DNA from: Spirochaetales bacterium
Lineage (GTDB): Bacteria; Spirochaetota; Spirochaetia; ARS1246
Assembly (NCBI GenBank): GCA_016930115.1
Contig: JAFGHN010000344.1
Location: 1 to 6,012, forward strand
Direction of reading: 5' to 3'
Length of the DNA: 6,012 nucleotides
Each line of letters begins with the position of its first letter. The stretch's first letter is position 1. The notes beneath the pieces were generated by a model. It had not been told where the DNA came from. It saw nothing but the letters and a program-made list of their open reading frames with translations, and ran no database searches. Shown piece by piece: positions 1 through 6,012 of this stretch. Position numbers and translations under genes: made by a program.

Positions 1-1
1 A

Positions 2-865
2 TCGGCCTTCGACCGCGGCATTATCTACAACGACTATGTCTGCCGCAAGATTGACGAATACTCTCTCCCACAGGCCCTGAAATTCCTTCCTGTCATAGAG
101 TCAGGATGCAATCCGGATGCTGTGTCTCCTTCCGGAGCGGCCGGGTTGTGGCAGTTCATGCTGAACAGTATCGAGCCCTACGATCTGCAGGTAAATGAAT
201 GGATCGATGAACGCCGGGACTTCTGGAAATCAACCATAGCCGGGCTCCGCAAACTCCAATACAACCAATCGGTCCTCGGTGACTGGCTGTTGGCAATTGC
301 CGCATATAACTGCGGTTTGAATCGTATGAAACTCGCGCTGGAGGAATCAACAAGCCGCGATTTCTGGGAGTTGGTGGAAAACGGCTACCTCCCTGAGGAA
401 ACAGCTACATACGTGCCGAAGTTCCTCGCGGTGGTGCACATCGCACGAAATGCACACGCTTACGGCCTGCAACTGCCGGCCGCTACCGGCTGGGAATGGG
501 TGCGGATACGGTTAAACGGTCAGCTGAACCTGAGGTTGTTTACCAGGAACGCCGAAATACCCTTGGATATTCTTGCCCTCGGAAACGCAGAATTGCGCCA
601 CGATGTAACCCCGCCGGCGGAACATGCGTATCATCTGAAGGTTCCCGATATTTATTCCGATGTTATACATAGATTGCTGGAGAACGCGCAGATGTTGAAC
701 CGCTATTACGTACATGATATCCAGCCCGGTGACACCTTGTACGCTCTTGCAAGGGTTTATGGCGTTTCGATGGATACCATCAAGGAGCACAATCCGGGTA
801 TCGAGCCTCGTTTCCTGCAAGTCAACGCCAAACTCATCATCCCGGCGGTCAAGGAGATACCGTAA
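2..865 (+). CDS. MltD-type membrane-bound lytic murein transglycosylase with LysM, 3' part (5' end outside window)
   Basis: This enzyme cleaves the MurNAc-GlcNAc bond of peptidoglycan in the periplasm, leaving 1,6-anhydro-MurNAc. The frame is open from base 2, giving 287 residues, so the start, signal peptide and N-terminus lie upstream. In window numbering the catalytic glutamate is E33 in LPVIES, followed by GAAGLWQFM (45-53), the AAYNCG motif (100-105) and ETATYVPKF (133-141). These are the hallmark motifs of GH23 family 1 (MltD/Slt-like). Residues 174-217 look like the degenerate LysM-like module common in MltD homologues. A clear LysM (237-281, with PGDTLYALARVYGV) ends the protein and should bind glycan chains. 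Two details are unusual: GLWQFM is followed by L where P is usual, and the motif after the catalytic Glu reads SGCNP with an uncommon Cys. The GTG at 122 is not the start, because it lies after the catalytic Glu. The next gene follows after 2 bases, so translation is probably coupled. Family assignment is secure; the exact subfamily is less so. Confidence 0.93.
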   Translation, partial: SAFDRGIIYNDYVCRKIDEYSLPQALKFLPVIESGCNPDAVSPSGAAGLWQFMLNSIEPYDLQVNEWIDERRDFWKSTIAGLRKLQYNQSVLGDWLLAIAAYNCGLNRMKLALEESTSRDFWELVENGYLPEETATYVPKFLAVVHIARNAHAYGLQLPAATGWEWVRIRLNGQLNLRLFTRNAEIPLDILALGNAELRHDVTPPAEHAYHLKVPDIYSDVIHRLLENAQMLNRYYVHDIQPGDTLYALARVYGVSMDTIKEHNPGIEPRFLQVNAKLIIPAVKEIP

Positions 866-867
866 AG

Positions 868-1749
868 GTGAGCAGAAGGCAAACCGGTGTACTTGCGTCT
901 CTCTTCATTATCTTTGTTTCTTCAGGGCTTTGCGCGCAGGGCGACTCGCTTGAAACATCTTCCTGGATTGACTGGAAGGCAGGCGTGCTGATAATACAGG
1001 TGAAGCGAGATATAGGCGACGAAAGCTCACCCGGAAAGGCGAGAGCCGCTTTCGAAGAATACCTGCAACGGGAAATCGGTTCGATTCTTATCGGCGCGCT
1101 CTATGACATAATTCTGGATTCTTACCGCACCGTAAAAGAGGCGGTTGAGAGGGACACCAGGCTGCTCGCTGCGTTGGTCGATCTGGGTAACCGGGCGGCA
1201 CCGTCATACATTCATCTTACTACTACCCTTGACGGCGTAACGGCAGTTTATGAGTTTGATCTCTATCCGGATGTCCTTCAGATATTCGCCGATCACTCGA
1301 CTCCGTTCGATCCCCCGCTTGAGCTTGACTTCGTGCCCACGATCGAGTATTCGGGAATGGTGATCTATGCAAAGGGTGAGTTTCCGGTACACGGAGAAGA
1401 TCCGGCGCACAAGAGCCCGGAATCATTCCGCCCGTCGCTCATGCCGAAGTTATTCGACACGGAGATGGAGCTTGTCGCCGAAGTGGGAATGATGGACCCC
1501 GAGTATCTTGCCGAATGGGGTACCTTTGGCTACACCGATACGACCGACTACCTGAAACACAAAGACCGGATTGGCGTTACTCCGCTGTTTACCATGGCAC
1601 GCGCGGTGTTCGGTGACAACCGTACTGACCTGCTCATACCGGTTGACGCCGCGCAAAAAATCCTGGCAACACCTGCGAACCGCGAGTTGATCCGGCAGGG
1701 CAGAATTCTTATTATCTGCGATATATCGGAAATTCCCGTTATTGACTAA
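868..1749 (+). CDS. Secreted conserved hypothetical protein with LPP20/FlgP-like C-terminal region
   Basis: The protein has 293 residues and no proven function. The N-terminus has basic residues (RR), a hydrophobic stretch (about 8-20) and a likely signal peptidase I site after GLCA, so it should be exported to the periplasm or outer envelope. The Cys there is a poor lipobox because Leu precedes it. Residues about 34-100 alternate strand and helix (WKAGVLIIQV, then an Ala-rich helix). The C-terminal part has an ordered set of motifs: YSGMVIYAKG (from 161), PSLMPKLFD (from 189), DRIGVTPL (233-240), TDLLIPVDAAQKI (from 253) and a final strand ILIICD (280-285). From memory this order matches the 'YTGlvIDArG ... 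Pk.fde.G ... RvG..Pl ... tDlvis..DA' pattern of LPP20/FlgP-like envelope proteins. About 18 residues (171-188) appear inserted between the first two motifs. The start is GTG with AAGGAG at 851-856, 11 bases away. It sits 2 bases after the transglycosylase gene, which suggests a shared role in the cell envelope. A flagellar link is possible but unproven. Confidence 0.85.
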   Translation: MSRRQTGVLASLFIIFVSSGLCAQGDSLETSSWIDWKAGVLIIQVKRDIGDESSPGKARAAFEEYLQREIGSILIGALYDIILDSYRTVKEAVERDTRLLAALVDLGNRAAPSYIHLTTTLDGVTAVYEFDLYPDVLQIFADHSTPFDPPLELDFVPTIEYSGMVIYAKGEFPVHGEDPAHKSPESFRPSLMPKLFDTEMELVAEVGMMDPEYLAEWGTFGYTDTTDYLKHKDRIGVTPLFTMARAVFGDNRTDLLIPVDAAQKILATPANRELIRQGRILIICDISEIPVID

Positions 1750-1770
1750 CCACTTCTTATGTGGTGTAAA
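1742..1770 (+). promoter_or_regulatory. Candidate sigma-70 type promoter with extended -10
   Basis: TTGACT (1742-1747) matches five of six bases of the -35 consensus. It is separated by 17 bases from TGTAAA (1765-1770), which matches four of six bases of the -10 element. TGG directly before the -10 gives an extended -10 (TGn). Transcription would begin near 1777, leaving a leader of about 130 bases before the lipoprotein start at 1910. The -35 overlaps the stop codon of the preceding gene. This is a sequence match only, and such matches arise by chance. The 160-base gap here, the only sizeable one in the window, makes it more plausible. Confidence 0.35.
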
Positions 1771-1909
1771 TGCACGTACACTCATGCGGAAGAATATGAA
1801 ATCTGGAAGCGGCGCGCCTCTTACAACCGTGAGATCGCCATATACGAAAAACCATCATTGTGCAGCGTCTGGCGGGAGGCGGCCGGCATCGAGACGTGGG
1901 GCTTTCGAT
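1750..1909. other. Intergenic gap and probable leader of the lipoprotein gene
   Basis: This is the longest stretch without a convincing gene. The lipoprotein frame stays open through it (back to a TTG at 1742), but the translation is rich in Arg, Gly and His, has no recognisable domain, and would put over 50 residues in front of the signal peptide. The only inverted repeat I noticed is weak: CGTCT at 1866-1870 against AGACG at 1892-1896, with a 21-base loop. There is no U-run after it, so it is not a terminator. No riboswitch-like fold is evident by eye. Confidence 0.6.
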
Positions 1910-3220
1910 GTGCCCGTTGTGCGCCGGCTGCGAAAGCTGACCGGCGTCACGCTCTGTATTTTGACCGCGCTGGCATCGGGTTGTTCCGGCGGGAGTGAAG
2001 GCTGGGGAGTTTTGCTCTGGTCACAGAACGAGACATTATACCCGACCGGAACGATCGTCGAAGTGACGAATATTTCCCAATTGAATGAAACCTACGATAT
2101 CAGGATGGACAAAAGATCGCCGGTGGGGTCAGTTGCCCAGTGGAGGCTGAGTTTCTTCAATAGAAAGTCCAGGGCCGAGGATTTCCAGACCGAATACGCG
2201 CCAAACGCCGACCTTTACGCTGTGGCCACCCTCGACGGCCTTCCGGTACGGGAACAACGCGACCCTGACGCGAAGCGCAGTTACAAGTTACGCAAGGGCG
2301 AAGTGGCAAAGGTGCTCAGGCGGGACGCGGAGAAATCCGTGGCCGGCGATATCGAGGGCTACTGGTATCAGATACTGACGGAGGGTGGCATCTCCGGATA
2401 CTCCTTCGACAAGTATCTTGAAATACTCACACTCGATCAGTTGACCGGGAGTGATGCGCCCGGAGAGCGCGACGAGTTTCTTGAGCAGTTCCTCAGCTCT
2501 ACCTTCAGGCCCAAGTACTTCAGATACATGCTGGATACGAGACGGATCGATCTACAGAGATTTCTTCCGGACTACGGCATATTCCCGGATCCGGAGAACC
2601 ACGTCATTCACATAGTCACGGAAAATCACTCATCGGCGATAGAATATTCGGATATAACCCGCGTCACGGAAGGTACCCACGCGTTCGAAGGGTCGACGCT
2701 CCTCATGATCGTGAAAAACCCTTACGAGGTGAATCTCCAGTACTCCGACAGAGGTGTTCAGTACAGCGAGGAGTTCGTCCGCATCGATACCGATATAGAC
2801 CTGCTCATCATAGAAGAGACGGAGCGCCGGGCGGCGATCTTTGAAGAGATTTATAACAGAGGGAATACACTCACCAGCTCCGCCTACGGCACTATTACGC
2901 TTACGGAAAACGGCGGTTTTATCTGGGAAGGTTACGACCGCCTCGTCCCGGGTGTTGTGAACCCTGCGGACGGTAACTGCGGAGCTGTTGATTTCAGACT
3001 ACACCTTGGCCAGGAACCGGCCAAACGCTACAACGGGATCATCTCTTTTGTCTTTGATGGTTCCAATGCCGTGCACTTTCTCTACAGCATGGAAGATCAG
3101 GGAATCAGACTCAAGCACCTTACCTATACGCCGAACAATGATAGGCCGCTTCTGGTGGAGGAAGAAGGAAACTCTCCAATCGTCATTTTTTTCAGATTCT
3201 CCTTCGAGGAAGCGACCTAA
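1910..3220 (+). CDS. SH3-domain lipoprotein, spirochaete type
   Basis: The product is about 436 residues, and its specific role is unknown. From the GTG at 1910 the N-terminus is basic (RRLRK), then hydrophobic (GVTLCILTAL), then LASGC with Cys at residue 25. That is a lipoprotein signal with a relaxed lipobox of the kind spirochaetes accept, so the mature protein should be lipid-anchored. Residues about 100-172 form a bacterial SH3 domain: GLPVRE at the start, a GEVAKVLRR strand, GYWYQILT, and GISGYSFDKYLEI at the end. Such domains often bind peptidoglycan peptides or proteins. The remainder (about 190-436) has no named domain I know, but the segment from about 383 (YGTITLTENGGFIWEGYDRLVPG) to the C-terminus resembles a repeated family of treponemal lipoproteins I recall. 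GTG at 1919 is an equally possible start; ATGs at 1784 and 1796 and the TTG at 1742 give implausibly long n-regions. Ribosome-site evidence is weak (GGGG near 1898-1901). The ABC-F gene begins 16 bases downstream, so the two are probably co-transcribed. Confidence 0.85.
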   Translation: MPVVRRLRKLTGVTLCILTALASGCSGGSEGWGVLLWSQNETLYPTGTIVEVTNISQLNETYDIRMDKRSPVGSVAQWRLSFFNRKSRAEDFQTEYAPNADLYAVATLDGLPVREQRDPDAKRSYKLRKGEVAKVLRRDAEKSVAGDIEGYWYQILTEGGISGYSFDKYLEILTLDQLTGSDAPGERDEFLEQFLSSTFRPKYFRYMLDTRRIDLQRFLPDYGIFPDPENHVIHIVTENHSSAIEYSDITRVTEGTHAFEGSTLLMIVKNPYEVNLQYSDRGVQYSEEFVRIDTDIDLLIIEETERRAAIFEEIYNRGNTLTSSAYGTITLTENGGFIWEGYDRLVPGVVNPADGNCGAVDFRLHLGQEPAKRYNGIISFVFDGSNAVHFLYSMEDQGIRLKHLTYTPNNDRPLLVEEEGNSPIVIFFRFSFEEAT

Positions 3221-3224
3221 AGCC

Positions 3225-3228
3225 AAGG
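3225..3228 (+). promoter_or_regulatory. Ribosome binding site deciding the ABC-F start
   Basis: AAGG lies 8 bases before the ATG at 3237. The frame is open upstream to 2988, but that part overlaps the lipoprotein gene and translates to nothing ABC-like. The ABC domain begins directly at the 3237 ATG (MRNLQIAHVSHAFG), so this site supports the shorter start. Confidence 0.6.
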
Positions 3229-3236
3229 CATTTGTC

Positions 3237-5171
3237 ATGAGGAATCTTCAAATCGCACACGTTAGCCATGCTTTTGGAAACCGGGACGTGCTGCAAGACG
3301 TATCGCTGTCCCTCCGCCGCGGGTCAAAGACGGCGCTTACCGGAGATAACGGAAGCGGCAAGACAACCCTTTTGAAAATCGTTGCCGGGCTGATGAAACC
3401 CGATGCAGGCGAGATTATCGCACCGAAAGGATCCGTGCTCGCCTATCTCCCGCAATCCGGCGTCGTACATACCGGTTCAAGTCTGCGGGAGGAGTCGGAG
3501 AGCGCTTTCGGGAGGTTTGAAAAGCTCATAGAGGAGAAGCGCGGGATAGAGGAGTACCTTGCTCGGTCAAAAGAAGGCGACAGCGGCCTTGACGTTTATC
3601 TGGAGCGTCACCATGAGATAGAACAGACGCTCCTTGACGGCGGCTATTTCAGGCGGGAGGAGCAGATACATCGCGTTCTTACCGGCATCGGTTTTGCAGA
3701 ATCCGATTTCACCCGGATTACCGATGAGTTTTCAGGCGGATGGCAGATGCGTATCGCCCTGGCCAAAGTCCTCCTTGAACAACCGGACGGGTTGCTGCTC
3801 GACGAGCCCACCAACTACCTCGATCTGGAAGCCCGCGATTGGCTGGAAGACTTCTTGCACTCCTATCCGGGGATCGTCATCGTGGTTTCCCATGACCGGT
3901 ATTTTCTGGATGCAACTGTCGACACGGTGGCTGAGTTGTGGAACGGAAAAATCAACTCGTATCGTGGAAATTTCTCACAATATGAAAAGAAACGAGCCGT
4001 CGAGCTCGAAACGATAGTCGCCGCCTATCAAAAGCAGCAGGATGAAATCGCGAAGACCGAGGATTTCATCCGCAGGTTCAGGTACAACGCCTCAAAAGCC
4101 GCGCTGGTGCAAAGCCGGATCACAAAGCTTGAGAAGATGGAAATCATTGAAATACCCGAGAGCCTTAAACGAATCCATTTCTCCTTTCCAAAGGCGCCGC
4201 ATTCAGGGAATCAAGTCCTGAAGGTAAACGGAGTATCGCGTTCCTATGGAGGCGAAACAGCTCTTGCCAACGTGTCTTTCGAGCTCACCAGAGGCGAAAA
4301 GCTCGTCATCATGGGGGCAAACGGAGCCGGAAAATCAACGCTGATGCGGATTCTTGCCGGCAAAGACGGGGGATTTTCGGGAACCGTCGGCTATGGGGCC
4401 GGCGTCAGCCAGGGCTACTTCTCACAGGAGAACGATGAGCTTTCAGAACATGCGACGGTGTACGAAGAAGTGGAAAAATCTTCGCCGACGGAGTTGATAC
4501 CCAAACTACGAAATATCCTCGGCGCTTTTCTGTTCCGCGGAGACGATATCTACAAGAGAGTATCTGTCTTGAGCGGCGGCGAACGTTCGCGGCTCGCGCT
4601 TCTCAAATTGCTGCTCAATCCGGCCAACCTGCTTGTCCTCGACGAGCCCACCAATCATCTCGATATGGCCTCGACAAGAGTGCTGATGGAAGCGCTTCAG
4701 CGGTTCGATGGCACGGTGGTCTTTGTTTCCCATGACAGGCATTTTATCATAGGTATCGCCACCCGCGTTCTCGAGCTCAATCGTGGTGTTGCCAGGAACT
4801 TTCCCGGTGATTTCGAATATTACATCCGCCGAAAGGAAAACGATGAGGCGGGAGGTCCGTCCGGACCGGTAAATAAGACGTCGCCCGGTGTTTCCCATGG
4901 CGAGCACAAGGAACAGAAGAAAATCAGAACCCTGCTCAAGCGGCTCGAACGCGACGAGCAAGCGATTATGGAAAAACTTGACCAGCTTGAGGCTCACCGA
5001 CGGGCGCTTATGAGAGAAATGGCAGAACCCGATGCCTACACCAACGGCGAACGGATTAAAAGCTTGAAGACCAGGCTCGCGGAGGTTGAACGCGAGCAGA
5101 ACGGCCTTACCGCAGATTGGAACAGGCTCGAGGCTGAGAGAAAAGGGCTGCCCGAGCCTATAATTGATTAA
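3237..5171 (+). CDS. ABC-F family ATPase (ribosome-associated, Uup/YdiF-like architecture)
   Basis: This cytosolic protein of 644 residues has two ABC ATPase domains and no membrane segments. In the characterised ABC-F family such proteins bind the ribosomal E site and relieve stalled or drug-blocked translation. Domain 1 has Walker A GDNGSGKT (36-43), signature SGGWQ (166-170), Walker B LLLDEPTN (186-193; catalytic E190) and the H-switch H219. A charged helical linker (about 240-320), with RFRYNASKAALVQSRI in its middle, is the P-site tRNA interaction motif typical of ABC-F. Domain 2 has Walker A GANGAGKS (360-367), signature LSGGE (445-449), Walker B LVLDEPTN (E470) and H499. Residues about 559-637 form a C-terminal coiled coil like that of Uup and YdiF, after a Gly/Pro/Ser-rich joint (about 540-556). 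All catalytic residues are intact. Length fits the Uup/YheS size class. The exact subfamily, and whether it confers antibiotic resistance, cannot be read from sequence alone. It is flanked by a lipoprotein gene (16 bases upstream) and xth (30 bases downstream). Confidence 0.95.
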   Translation: MRNLQIAHVSHAFGNRDVLQDVSLSLRRGSKTALTGDNGSGKTTLLKIVAGLMKPDAGEIIAPKGSVLAYLPQSGVVHTGSSLREESESAFGRFEKLIEEKRGIEEYLARSKEGDSGLDVYLERHHEIEQTLLDGGYFRREEQIHRVLTGIGFAESDFTRITDEFSGGWQMRIALAKVLLEQPDGLLLDEPTNYLDLEARDWLEDFLHSYPGIVIVVSHDRYFLDATVDTVAELWNGKINSYRGNFSQYEKKRAVELETIVAAYQKQQDEIAKTEDFIRRFRYNASKAALVQSRITKLEKMEIIEIPESLKRIHFSFPKAPHSGNQVLKVNGVSRSYGGETALANVSFELTRGEKLVIMGANGAGKSTLMRILAGKDGGFSGTVGYGAGVSQGYFSQENDELSEHATVYEEVEKSSPTELIPKLRNILGAFLFRGDDIYKRVSVLSGGERSRLALLKLLLNPANLLVLDEPTNHLDMASTRVLMEALQRFDGTVVFVSHDRHFIIGIATRVLELNRGVARNFPGDFEYYIRRKENDEAGGPSGPVNKTSPGVSHGEHKEQKKIRTLLKRLERDEQAIMEKLDQLEAHRRALMREMAEPDAYTNGERIKSLKTRLAEVEREQNGLTADWNRLEAERKGLPEPIID

Positions 5172-5201
5172 AACAAGCGCGCATAGTATTTTAGCGGCAA
5201 G

Positions 5202-5969
5202 ATGAAAATAGTCTCCTGGAACGTAAACGGCATCCGTGCAATTGCGCGCAAGGGTTTTACGGAATGGCTCGGGGCTTCCGGCGCTGATGTGGTGTGCGTG
5301 CAGGAAACCAAGGCATCTTTGGGGCAACTCGAGGACGAGATAGTCAAGGTCCCCGGGTACACGTCCTGCTTCAAATCCGCTGAAAAGAAGGGGTACAGCG
5401 GGGTCGCCGTCTACTCAAAAAAGGAACCGGCGGCCGTTTCAACCATCGGATCGCCTGAGTTCGACGCGGAGGGAAGAACGTTGGTGGCGGAATTCCGGGG
5501 TCTGACGGTGATCAGCGCCTATTTCCCCAACAGCAGGGACGGCGGCGGGAGGCTGAAATACAAGCTCGATTTCTGCTCCGCCATGCTTGACTACTGCAAA
5601 CGCCTGTCTTCGCAAAAGAAGCCGTTTGTGCTGTGCGGAGATTACAATATCGCCCATAAACCGATAGACCTCGCGAGGCCTGAAGAAAACGAAAGCTCCG
5701 CCGGGTATTTGCCCGAGGAAAGGGCATGGCTGGATCTTTTTCTTGCAAGCGGATTTGTCGATACTTTCAGGATGTTCAATCAGGAGGGCGGGAATTACAC
5801 CTGGTGGTCCTACATCACAAAAGCCCGCGAAAGGAACATCGGGTGGCGCCTGGACTACCACTGCGTTCCCGAAACTTCGAGAAAACGGGTGAGGTCCGCC
5901 GGAATCTTAAGCGGTGTCATGGGCTCAGATCATTGCCCGGTGACCGTGGACATCGACCTGGGGGAATGA
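5202..5969 (+). CDS. xth: Exodeoxyribonuclease III (AP endonuclease, xth/exoA type)
   Basis: This Mg-dependent DNA repair enzyme cuts the backbone 5' of abasic sites and degrades the 3' end of duplex DNA, acting in base-excision repair in the cytoplasm. The product is 255 residues, the normal size. All the endonuclease/exonuclease/phosphatase-fold active-site residues are visible: N7 in WNVNGIR, E35 in VQETK, Y107 in SAYFPN, D147 and N149 in CGDYNIAHKP, W215 and D218 in NIGWRLDY, and D243-H244 in GSDHCPV. The RDGGGRLKYKLDF loop after Y107 fits the ExoA/ExoIII branch. The residue after WRLDY is His, where Ile or Phe is more usual; this is probably neutral. The ATG at 5202 begins exactly at the conserved N-terminus MKIVSWNVNG. 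Its ribosome site is weak (GGCAAG at 5195-5200). A gap of 30 bases follows the ABC-F gene, and the next frame starts 3 bases after its stop, so it lies inside a probable operon. Confidence 0.96.
   Translation: MKIVSWNVNGIRAIARKGFTEWLGASGADVVCVQETKASLGQLEDEIVKVPGYTSCFKSAEKKGYSGVAVYSKKEPAAVSTIGSPEFDAEGRTLVAEFRGLTVISAYFPNSRDGGGRLKYKLDFCSAMLDYCKRLSSQKKPFVLCGDYNIAHKPIDLARPEENESSAGYLPEERAWLDLFLASGFVDTFRMFNQEGGNYTWWSYITKARERNIGWRLDYHCVPETSRKRVRSAGILSGVMGSDHCPVTVDIDLGE
5961..5966 (+). promoter_or_regulatory. Possible ribosome binding site for the last gene
   Basis: GGGGAA, the last coding bases of xth, sits 6 bases before the TTG at 5973. It supports reading TTG as a start and translation coupled to xth. 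Confidence 0.35.
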
Positions 5970-5972
5970 GCT

Positions 5973-6012
5973 TTGAAAATCAGGATACGATACAATGCGC
6001 CGGTGACGCTGA
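5973..6012 (+). CDS. Start of a downstream gene, possibly rhomboid-family membrane protease (5' fragment, 13 codons)
   Basis: Only the N-terminus MKIRIRYNAPVTL is present, read from a TTG start 3 bases after the xth stop; the frame runs off the window. The basic start followed by YNAPVTL resembles, from memory, the N-terminus of spirochaete rhomboid-family intramembrane serine proteases, where a membrane helix follows directly. The catalytic Ser/His region is not in the window, so function is only a guess. That this is a real coding start is more secure, given its tight spacing and the lead-in GGGGAA. Confidence 0.5.
   Translation, partial: MKIRIRYNAPVTL

Noticed and set aside
1866..1896. 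Inverted repeat CGTCT/AGACG considered as a terminator
   Set aside because: The stem is only 5 bases with a 21-base loop and no T-run, so a functional terminator is unlikely.
1759..1998. Small + strand frame of 79 codons starting in the intergenic gap
   Set aside because: It overlaps the lipoprotein signal peptide in another frame, has no convincing ribosome site, and its Cys/Arg/Trp-rich composition looks non-coding.
2988..3236. In-frame 5' extension of the ABC-F gene
   Set aside because: It overlaps the lipoprotein gene by more than 200 bases, and the ABC domain begins exactly at the ATG at 3237, which has its own ribosome site.
3801..4664. Near-identical direct repeats: 24 bases at 3801-3824 and 4641-4664, and TTTCCCATGAC at 3887 and 4727
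   Set aside because: These encode the Walker B and H-switch motifs of the two ABC domains. They reflect the ancient internal duplication of the protein, not a DNA repeat element.
4506..5327. Antisense open frame of 273 codons across the ABC-F/xth junction
   Set aside because: It lies wholly opposite two well-supported genes with intact motifs. Its translation shows no recognisable domain or signal, and long antisense frames are common opposite GC-rich coding sequence.
5439..5861. Antisense frame of 140 codons inside xth
   Set aside because: It is a shadow of the xth coding sequence. All ExoIII active-site residues are on the + strand, and the antisense translation has no family features.

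Overview
The window looks like a stretch of chromosome from a free-living or host-associated spirochaete (Spirochaetales/Treponemataceae type). This rests on remembered family resemblance, not a search. The evidence is two envelope proteins of a kind I associate with spirochaetes (a secreted conserved hypothetical and an SH3-domain lipoprotein), and an xth gene followed 3 bases later by a reading frame starting MKIRIRYNAPVTL. Base composition is moderately GC-rich and even throughout. All genes lie on the + strand and are tightly packed. I see no mobile element, RNA gene, CRISPR array or sign of recent transfer.

Layout. Positions 2-865 hold the 3' part of an MltD-type lytic transglycosylase (GH23 catalytic domain, a degenerate LysM-like module, a C-terminal LysM). 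Two bases later, at 868-1749, is a secreted protein whose C-terminal half resembles the conserved domain of LPP20/FlgP-like envelope proteins. A 160-base gap (1750-1909) contains a plausible sigma-70-type promoter that starts over the preceding stop codon. Next come a lipoprotein with a bacterial SH3 domain (1910-3220), an ABC-F ATPase (3237-5171), exodeoxyribonuclease III (5202-5969), and the first 13 codons of another gene (5973-6012), possibly a rhomboid-family membrane protease.

How they fit together. The first three genes are envelope genes: one cuts peptidoglycan, and two encode exported proteins, one of them with an SH3 fold often found on wall-associated proteins. The next two are housekeeping genes: an ABC-F protein that probably acts on ribosomes and an AP endonuclease/exonuclease for base-excision repair. 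Intergenic gaps of 2, 16, 30 and 3 bases suggest two transcription units, one ending near 1749 and one starting near 1777, or a single long operon with an internal promoter.

I did not find an undescribed system. The items most worth a second look are the two poorly characterised envelope proteins and the start of the lipoprotein gene.
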